A DNA stretch of 64,000 nt, taken from the NCBI GenBank assembly GCA_030844565.1, contig JAUUNK010000001.1, forward strand, positions 98,044-162,043. The letters are read 5' to 3'. The position numbers and the translations under genes are program-made. The notes beneath the pieces were generated by a model that did no database searches, was not told the origin of the DNA, and saw nothing but the letters and a program-made list of their open reading frames with translations. Positions 54,373 through 60,207 of the stretch are shown here, in pieces. How positions within the stretch are numbered: position 1 is the stretch's first letter; each line of letters opens with the position of its first letter. This DNA is from Bacteroides ovatus (GTDB lineage: Bacteria; Bacteroidota; Bacteroidia; Bacteroidales; Bacteroidaceae).

Positions 54373-54873
54373 TTAATGACAAGAAGCTAACTCTATAAAT
54401 GAAGCTACTTTTGCGGCATTTGACACGTTAGGGAATATATAATCTTCCACACAATTCAAAGAATCAAGCAAAAAAATGATAGGCGTCTGAATATATTTCA
54501 TCTCTTTTCTTATCAAATCCTTCGGGTCAAGATATATATACTCATAATATTGATTACGAATCTGGTATGGCGAAGGGTCTCCCATTATTGAAATTATATT
54601 AACTTTTCTGTCTCCACGAAAGGAATCAATTCTCTTTGTAATAGAAAAGCCCGAATCGATACAACTTCCACAATCATAATAATTAAATAAAAATATAATT
54701 TCATGCCTCCTATCGGACAATATAGAATCAATCGATACTATTCTTTTTCCCACTAAGCCATAAATATCATTTATTTCTTTAGCTTCATTAGTTTTTTCTT
54801 CTACTTTCTTGACGCCACATGATAGGAAGAATAGTAATATGAATAATATAAAAAACTTATCTTTCCACATCAC
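54373..54873 (-). CDS. Thioredoxin-like lipoprotein of the NVEAL cluster
   Basis: A 166-residue lipoprotein (lipobox FLSC). NYYDCGSCIDSG supplies a CxxC redox pair in the position expected for a thioredoxin fold, followed by VNIISIMGDPSPYQI and a cis-proline-like segment IQTPIIFLLD. It should face the periplasm and may form or break disulfides. The start overlaps the end of the propeller gene by 17 bp, so translation is probably coupled. In this setting the natural substrate would be the six-cysteine NVEAL peptide, which is inference. Confidence 0.75.
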   Translation of the reverse strand: MMWKDKFFILFILLFFLSCGVKKVEEKTNEAKEINDIYGLVGKRIVSIDSILSDRRHEIIFLFNYYDCGSCIDSGFSITKRIDSFRGDRKVNIISIMGDPSPYQIRNQYYEYIYLDPKDLIRKEMKYIQTPIIFLLDSLNCVEDYIFPNVSNAAKVASFIELASCH

Positions 54874-55840
54874 TCATGTTTATTTTTTCAATGGTAGAGT
54901 TTTTAACTTGTTGTGCTGCAAACAAGTACAAATCTGAAACACAAAAAGAAGAATAATATTTATGGGGAAGAATATAAGTAGAAACATTCTTCATACCATC
55001 ATTAATTGATAATTTCAAAATAGTATTTACACTATAATCCCCCTGAGCGCTTCCAGATGAACATAATAAATATATATTGCCATTTATGAGGTAAGCATCC
55101 ATTATATATCTATAAACAGAATTCTCCTGAGAAGCTGATTTTTTTGCATATTCCATTGATTCCTTTATTACAGGTATCGACGAAATATCATAAGTTTTAA
55201 CATGTTTCCCGGAAATATCATATTGTTCTATATAAGGATTACAATCTGACACAGAAAAAATACCTTCTTCTTTATCATAAAAAATATATTTTTTATTAGT
55301 AATAAGGGTCTTTAGCCTAGTCCTTTCCTTTATAACCTTTCCCGCAGGATTTTGCTTATCGGGATCTTGAATATCGATAATCAAAAAGCTAGTTGAATCA
55401 GTAGTAGCAGATAAAAACAGCAAAGAATCGTTAAGGCTAAATCTATTCTCATTAGCATTTGAAAGGGAAAAATTTCCGCAGAAAGCCCCTTCATGAAATT
55501 TCTTCATCGACCTTGTCCCAAAATCAACAACATATATTGTATCCTTTAGTACGCCAAAAGTAACAGGCATTACAGTCTCATAAGGAGCCTCGCCATGTCT
55601 ACTGACATATTTCATTTTTTTCAAATCATCACTTAATTCTACAATATCGCCTCTTTTTTTATCCAAAACATACAACTTACCATTATTATAAGTCATACAA
55701 GTTATATTGGAAAAGAAGCTGGAATCAGGATATTCTTCTATTTGATTTTCAACTTGGCAATGCAATATACTGCCTGACTTTTTATCCCTACAAGCATGTA
55801 GACACAAAACTGTGGCTAGTAAAAACAATATTTTTTTCAT
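54857..55840 (-). CDS. BF3164-like 6-bladed beta-propeller lipoprotein
   Basis: A 327-residue lipoprotein (lipobox CLHAC). Repeated blade-like segments (ITCMTYNNGKLYVLDKKRGDI, GVLKDTIYVVDFGTRSM, AYLINGNIYLLCSSG) fit the TolB-like propeller family found next to NVEAL genes in Bacteroides. Function is unknown. It starts 3 bp after the NVEAL stop and overlaps the thioredoxin-like gene, so the three form one operon. A truncated relative lies at 52251-52496. Confidence 0.8.
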   Translation of the reverse strand: MKKILFLLATVLCLHACRDKKSGSILHCQVENQIEEYPDSSFFSNITCMTYNNGKLYVLDKKRGDIVELSDDLKKMKYVSRHGEAPYETVMPVTFGVLKDTIYVVDFGTRSMKKFHEGAFCGNFSLSNANENRFSLNDSLLFLSATTDSTSFLIIDIQDPDKQNPAGKVIKERTRLKTLITNKKYIFYDKEEGIFSVSDCNPYIEQYDISGKHVKTYDISSIPVIKESMEYAKKSASQENSVYRYIMDAYLINGNIYLLCSSGSAQGDYSVNTILKLSINDGMKNVSTYILPHKYYSSFCVSDLYLFAAQQVKNSTIEKINMSDVER

Positions 55841-55843
55841 ACT

Positions 55844-56146
55844 TTATGCACAATATGTTCTATTACCATTACATTCAACATAAGCACCATTCCACAAATC
55901 AAGCCCTCGGCTACAATTTATCCCTGTACACGAAATGGATCCCGACAGAGGCCAACCACAATCCACAGTTACTGTGCATGAATAATTTCCATTTTCGCCA
56001 GAATCTAATGACTCAATATCAGCCAATGCCTCTACATTAGCGCATATCAAATAGGATAACTTCGCACTTTTATTCAATGAAGTATACACATTATATCCTA
56101 CAATCATAGCAACTGCAGCAATAATACCTAATAATTTTCGTTTCAT
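55844..56146 (-). CDS. NVEAL-family exported cysteine-rich peptide
   Basis: A 100-residue precursor. The leader has a hydrophobic segment (LLGIIAAVAMIVGYNVY) and ends in CANVEALA, the family motif. The following part, about 57 residues, has six cysteines (spacing C-5-C-9-C-4-C-13-C-6-C) and few charges, like a disulfide-rich secreted peptide. NVEAL proteins are widespread in Bacteroides, but their role is not known to me. First gene of the operon with the propeller and thioredoxin-like lipoproteins. Confidence 0.85.
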   Translation of the reverse strand: MKRKLLGIIAAVAMIVGYNVYTSLNKSAKLSYLICANVEALADIESLDSGENGNYSCTVTVDCGWPLSGSISCTGINCSRGLDLWNGAYVECNGNRTYCA

Positions 56147-56409
56147 ATTTCTTTAATTTACAAGTTAACAATTAAAACTATTTTCCATATTTATCATTTC
56201 AATGGCGTAAAGCAATCATTTGCCACTTTCATTTTTTATTCTTACGTTCGCATCGGATACCTCCTTCTATATTTTGTAATATCACAAAATCCGTCTGCCC
56301 CAAGCGATTATCTACTTTCCACTAAATAACTAAAACAAATAGAGTTAATAAGAGAACTCCTTGTACAATGTTTTCCATATTTATAAAATAAAAGGTTTAA
56401 TACGCGTTG
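56147..56409. other. Long AT-rich leader of the NVEAL operon
   Basis: About 260 bp separate the promoter element from the NVEAL ATG. The region contains a 14-bp direct repeat TTTTCCATATTTAT (56181-56194 and 56371-56384), a palindrome TTTTGTAATATCACAAAA near 56273-56290, and on the minus strand a short frame at 56322-56378 encoding MENIVQGVLLLTLFVLVI. I cannot show that the micro-frame is translated. Confidence 0.35.
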
Positions 56410-56417
56410 CAAAAGTA
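56410..56417 (-). promoter_or_regulatory. -7 promoter element of the NVEAL operon
   Basis: TACTTTTG on the minus strand, in the same sequence context as the element at 52814-52821. Confidence 0.5.
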
Positions 56418-56487
56418 AGATAAATATTCTAATATATAGCTTTTGGAGTTACTACTATTTACTACCATTTATTACGAAAATTATATC

Positions 56488-56684
56488 CTATTGATTATCA
56501 GTAAATAACATACGATATTTATCAATCCCTATTCGTTTAAAATCCACCTCAAACCCCACCTCTTTTAAAGCCTTACCCAAACGGGAGTATACTACAGTAA
56601 AGCATTTTATTGTTGCTGTTTTATCATTTCCCCATATCGCCTTCAGCAGTTCCGCATCATTCAAAGTATAATCGGGGGCTTCTA
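56488..56684 (-). pseudogene. C-terminal remnant of a second membrane winged-helix regulator
   Basis: The minus strand reads LEAPDYTLNDAELLKAIWGN, then KTATIKCFTVVYSRLGKALKE, ending RIGIDKYRMLFTDNQ and TAG at 56488-56490. It is highly similar to the end of the intact regulator at 52882-53943, and similarity continues past the stop to the NVEAL promoter. Sensor, membrane segments and the first part of the winged helix are gone. The frame begins abruptly at the acetyltransferase remnant. Confidence 0.85.
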
Positions 56685-56807
56685 GAATTTTTCATATAGC
56701 GAGATAGCAGGAATATTCTTTTCATAAACGTCCAAACAAATAGATTTTATACCCGATTGTTGAGCCAGTTCAAAGGAATAATTCAGTAAACACCGATACC
56801 TTTGACA
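56685..56807 (-). pseudogene. GNAT acetyltransferase remnant
   Basis: The minus strand reads LLNYSFELAQQSGIKSICLD then VYEKNIPAISLYEKF, typical of the C-terminal half of GNAT acetyltransferases. The acetyl-CoA loop (VKGIG) lies in another frame just upstream, so there is also a frameshift. The frame stops exactly where the regulator remnant begins, a clear deletion junction. Confidence 0.6.
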
Positions 56808-56844
56808 GGGGAGGGGAGCCTGCGGAGCAAGCATACTCCCCCCT
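56806..56844. repeat. GC-rich hairpin
   Basis: CAGGGGAGGGGAG and CTCCCCCCTG flank a 16-base loop in otherwise AT-rich surroundings. The rest to 56990 shows no gene; 56944-56974 has short tandem GTTAAGT-type repeats. Confidence 0.4.
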
Positions 56845-56990
56845 GCGTGGCGGAACCATGTACCACTAATTAATAAATAGATTCCATGTAAAGAAATAGT
56901 TACTTGTTTAGTGAGTCGTCTTACCTCTAGTCAATCCAGTCCAGTTAAGTTAGTTAAGTCTAGTTAGTTAAGTCCCCTCTAGCAGAGAGA

Positions 56991-57497
56991 TTAGCCTAGT
57001 GGGTCCGGAGCTTCGCCGCCACCATCGCCACCGTCTCCGCCGCTCGGTTTATCATCCGGCAGGCCGGCATCAGGAAGGGCGGTCAGCTTATCGTAGCGGA
57101 CACACTTGGCACCGGTCACCATGGAGCGGGTGGCGGTGGTGCGATCCAGGTTCCTGGTGGTGGCGGGTTGGAAGCGGACGGTGAGCGTAGCTTGTGACGC
57201 ATTCACTTCGTCCGGCGACTCCACACCCCGGCCACGGGCGGACATCACCATACGGAACGTGCCCAAGCCATCCACACTGACACTCTCCGATGATTGGAGA
57301 TGCTGCGTCATCACTGTCACCAAGTTATCGAGCGTATTTTTCACATCACCGGGGGTAAGGGAAGAATAGGCGGCAATCTCTTTGGAAAGTTGTGCGGAGT
57401 TCACATTTCCCACACGTACCACATGTGGATAATATAGCTTCTTACCGCTTTCTTTGTCTTCCAGATTGGACTGGAAGGGTTTGTACAATACTGTCAT
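56991..57497 (-). CDS. HU-family DNA-binding protein with Gly/Asp-rich tail
   Basis: A 168-residue protein of the Bacteroides HU-related type. It has the helical start (SAQLSKEIAAYSSLTPGDVKNTLDNLV), the GLGTFRM turn (SVDGLGTFRMVMSARG) and the extended beta arm region, followed by a C-terminal tail DDKPSGGDGGDGGGEAPDPLG that classical HU lacks. It probably bends or organises DNA. Genes of this type in Bacteroides often stand near mobile or capsule-type loci. It has its own promoter. Confidence 0.88.
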   Translation of the reverse strand: MTVLYKPFQSNLEDKESGKKLYYPHVVRVGNVNSAQLSKEIAAYSSLTPGDVKNTLDNLVTVMTQHLQSSESVSVDGLGTFRMVMSARGRGVESPDEVNASQATLTVRFQPATTRNLDRTTATRSMVTGAKCVRYDKLTALPDAGLPDDKPSGGDGGDGGGEAPDPLG

Positions 57498-57561
57498 AGT
57501 CGTAAATAAATTTAATTGTTAGTCCTTTAGTTAGTTTTTGTCTTTAAGCTTATCGACACTG

Positions 57562-57569
57562 CAAATATA
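57562..57569 (-). promoter_or_regulatory. -7 promoter element of the HU-like gene
   Basis: TATATTTG on the minus strand, a perfect TAnnTTTG match 64 bp before the ATG. Confidence 0.5.
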
Positions 57570-57680
57570 AGGGGTTATTCTCACTCCTGCAAGCGATTTT
57601 GAAAGTGTGCGTTAATGAATTCGTTAATACGATATTATGCTTATTAATACACTGTTATTCAATTAATTATCATATATACG

Positions 57681-58623
57681 CTATTTATTGAGCAGGCTCA
57701 GCAGGTAGCGGCCGGGCAGTTTAATCTTCCCTGCGCTCCCGCGAAGCATGCTAAAGCCTTTCCAAACTTCCCCGTTGATTTGACCATAATTACTTTTCAA
57801 TATAATGGCATACTGTTCCACAGGAGGAATGCGATAGAGGCGGAGGTTCTCAAGCAGGCCGGAGAAGTTGCGCCGGCAGCCGTCTGTGGGAGCTTGCATG
57901 CTGTCAATATCCTCCTGCGTCCACTCCCGCTTTTTCTTTGGTGTCTTTGCGTTTTCTTTTTCTTTCTCTTCTTCGTTCCCATCGTCAGTTAGTCCAAAAG
58001 AATCTCCTCCTTCACTCCTTCTTTCTTCCTGGTCCCCTCCTTCGGCGGAAGGAGGGTTAGGGAGGAAGTTTTCTTTCTTTTCTTTTTCTTTTTCTTTTCT
58101 TTTTATAGGAACGTTTTTTTGTTACTGTGGCGTGGGATAATGTTACAGTATCACCGGATATTGTTACAGTATCGGGGGTTGCTGCAACACTTTCTGCTGC
58201 CGGTTTCGACGGTTTCACCGCTTCCGCCCTCTCTTCCTCAGACAGCAGGCAATACTCCTGGCAGATGCGTGGGCGGTTGCGACGCTTGGTGATGAAAAGA
58301 TACTGCCGCTGGATATCGGCAGAGGTCAGGATGCGGTAGCGTTCGAAGAGGGCGGAGTCGAAAAGCCCGTATTCGAGAAAGAGATGGATGATGCGGCGCA
58401 CAGCGTCGTTGTCCGTAGTGAAAAGCTGGTCCGCCAGCTCGTCGCAGAAATCCTTATCGGCACGGACATAATAGCCTTCGCCCGAATAGAGATAGGACAA
58501 GATGTAAAGCAAAACGGCGAAGGCGGAATCGCCTTCACGTTTCATGACACGCCGCACAATGCGGTCGTGCATGAAATCGGTACTTAACGGGAAATAGTCT
58601 AATCCCTGTTTTATTCTTCCCAT
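57681..58623 (-). pseudogene. DUF4373 protein split by a frameshift in an A-rich tract
   Basis: The first frame (from 58623) encodes a DUF4373 domain (IKQGLDYFPLSTDFMHDRIV, VLLYILSYLYSGEGYYVRAD) and a linker, then runs into a TAA at 58057-58059. The expected C-terminal part (REWTQEDIDSMQAPTDGCRR, NLRLYRIPPVEQYAIILKSN, YLLSLLNK) is in another frame and open upstream through the same tract. The two frames meet in AAAAAGAAAAGAAAAAG-type sequence (58065-58104). Loss of one base there would restore a protein of about 313 residues. This may be a mutation, a phase-variable tract, or frameshifting during translation. DUF4373 resembles the N-terminal domain of phage replication proteins. Confidence 0.8.
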
Positions 58624-58664
58624 ACTTTTATTGTTTCAATGATTTTAGTGTTTTCAGAAATAGT

Positions 58665-58985
58665 TTATAGTTCTTCCAAGGCAGCCTCTTGGAGTCTTTG
58701 TTTTTTCCGTTGGATGCTTGCCGCCACAGTTGCCAGAGCGCTGTGAATCAGTTTGAGCCGGAGCTCCGGGTCTTCCGTCTCGGTGATGACCGGATGCGGG
58801 GCACGGGCTTCGTTCACCCATGCGTATTTTTCCTCTTTGCGCCGTTGGCGGCTGGCCGACTTGCGGCATTCCTTGCAATAATTAGCGGGGCGGCCTGTTT
58901 TCTTGTTCACATAAAAGGCTTCAAGCGGAAGGGCGAGTTTGCAACATCCGCAAATGTAATATGACTGGTTTTGCAATGTTTTCAT
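58665..58985 (-). CDS. Small C4 zinc-finger protein
   Basis: A 106-residue protein. Cys12-x2-Cys15 and Cys37-x2-Cys40 (ICGCCKLALP ... YCKECRKSA) form a probable zinc ribbon, followed by a basic region and a helical tail (ASIQRKKQRLQEAALEEL). Function not recognised; nucleic-acid binding is likely. It lies 41 bp before the DUF4373 gene in the same direction, so the two are co-transcribed. Confidence 0.75.
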   Translation of the reverse strand: MKTLQNQSYYICGCCKLALPLEAFYVNKKTGRPANYCKECRKSASRQRRKEEKYAWVNEARAPHPVITETEDPELRLKLIHSALATVAASIQRKKQRLQEAALEEL

Positions 58986-59081
58986 GGTTTCTTGAATTTA
59001 TAACAACGTGGAACAATGGTGTTTATTCTGTTTTCATGATAGAGAACAATCCGCCTAGGAGAGATTCACATCCCACACTAT

Positions 59082-59213
59082 GGCTGTTCACATCCGGCTT
59101 GTCAGGTATTAATAGTTATCATTTCAGGTATTAACATCTATCACGCAAGGTATTAATATCCAATACGACAGCCTTTAACACCTGAGAGGACACATGTTAA
59201 TAGCTGGCAATTC
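59082..59213. repeat. 22-bp-phased repeat array, copy C
   Basis: Six units begin every 22 bp (59082, 59104, 59126, 59148, 59170, 59192), core AGGTATTAAC, outer units degenerate. It is a diverged relative of copy B on the same strand. It lies in the likely leader of the zinc-finger/DUF4373 operon and has the same orientation relative to that transcription as copies A and B. Confidence 0.8.
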
Positions 59214-59298
59214 CCCCTTCAAAGGGTGGCGCACGGTTTTTTTGGGAGCATTTCGCAATATTTTCGCGTTTTCTCATGGTTTATATGGTTTTTATCCC

Positions 59299-59306
59299 TA
59301 CTTTTG
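59299..59306 (+). promoter_or_regulatory. Candidate -7 element for the S24 repressor gene
   Basis: TACTTTTG, a perfect TAnnTTTG match, 145 bp before the ATG. The region 58986-59450 otherwise holds repeat array C and the divergent promoter element, and no gene. Confidence 0.4.
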
Positions 59307-59333
59307 AAACTCCGATAGCAAATTCGAATACCG

Positions 59334-59341
59334 CAAAGATA
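59334..59341 (-). promoter_or_regulatory. Candidate -7 element for the zinc-finger/DUF4373 operon
   Basis: TATCTTTG on the minus strand, a perfect TAnnTTTG match. It overlaps the divergent promoter region, so the S24 repressor could control both. The leader would be about 340 nt and include repeat array C. Confidence 0.4.
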
Positions 59342-59450
59342 AATAAATCTTCATAAATAAAAACGACAGTTTTAAATATTAACGGTAAAATAGTTTGTAA
59401 GAGGCTAGATATGAAGTAATTATAAACGAATAATATTTAACAAAGAAAAA

Positions 59451-60188
59451 ATGAGAACAAAAGCGAGTGAAAGACAGACAGAGACCATACTAAATGTATC
59501 GGAAATTGTGAAACGGGCAAAAATACTGCTGAATATAAAATTGGACAGTGAGCTGGCTAAATATCTGGGAGTAGCCAAAGGCACACTTTCTAACTGGTGT
59601 GCCCGAAACAGCATTGATTTCCCGCTACTGCTCAACAAGTTGAAAGGCGCAGACTATAACTGGCTGCTGACCGGTAAGGGATACCCCGACCATGAGGCAA
59701 AGGTTTATGACAACGGGCAGATACGGGGAACAGTAGAAACGATTCATAATTCAAAAACCATCGAGGCGATGGACGACCGGAGTGTGACGCTCTATGACAT
59801 CACCGCAGCCGCCAATTTGAAAACACTGCTTGCCGACAGACGGCAGTATGCGCTGGGAACCATATTGATTCCCAACATACCTGTCTGTGACGGCGCCATC
59901 TTTGTAAACGGAGACAGCATGTATCCCTTGCTGAAGTCGGGAGACATCGTAGGCTTCAAGCAGCTCACCAACTTTGGCAATGTCATCTACGGCGAAATGT
60001 ACATTGTAGCTTTCAACCTGGATGGCGACCAGTATCTGACGGTGAAATACGTGAACCGTTCAGAACAAGAAGGGTGCATCAAGCTGGTAAGCTACAATCC
60101 GCATCACGAACCGATGGATTTGCCGATGGAGGCCATTCAGGAAATGGCGATAGTGAAGTTCTCCATCAGGAAAAACATGATGATGTAA
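59451..60188 (+). CDS. S24-peptidase/CI-type repressor
   Basis: A 245-residue protein. The N terminus is a CI-like helix-turn-helix (IKLDSELAKYLGVAKGTLSNW); the C terminus is a LexA/S24-type peptidase domain with Ser156 in NGDSMYPLLKSGD and Lys199 in YLTVKYVNR. Such proteins repress until they cleave themselves, often after DNA damage. It is divergent from the zinc-finger/DUF4373 operon and may control it. Confidence 0.88.
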   Translation: MRTKASERQTETILNVSEIVKRAKILLNIKLDSELAKYLGVAKGTLSNWCARNSIDFPLLLNKLKGADYNWLLTGKGYPDHEAKVYDNGQIRGTVETIHNSKTIEAMDDRSVTLYDITAAANLKTLLADRRQYALGTILIPNIPVCDGAIFVNGDSMYPLLKSGDIVGFKQLTNFGNVIYGEMYIVAFNLDGDQYLTVKYVNRSEQEGCIKLVSYNPHHEPMDLPMEAIQEMAIVKFSIRKNMMM

Positions 60189-60207
60189 AGAAAGGCGGCT
60201 TTCCCGG

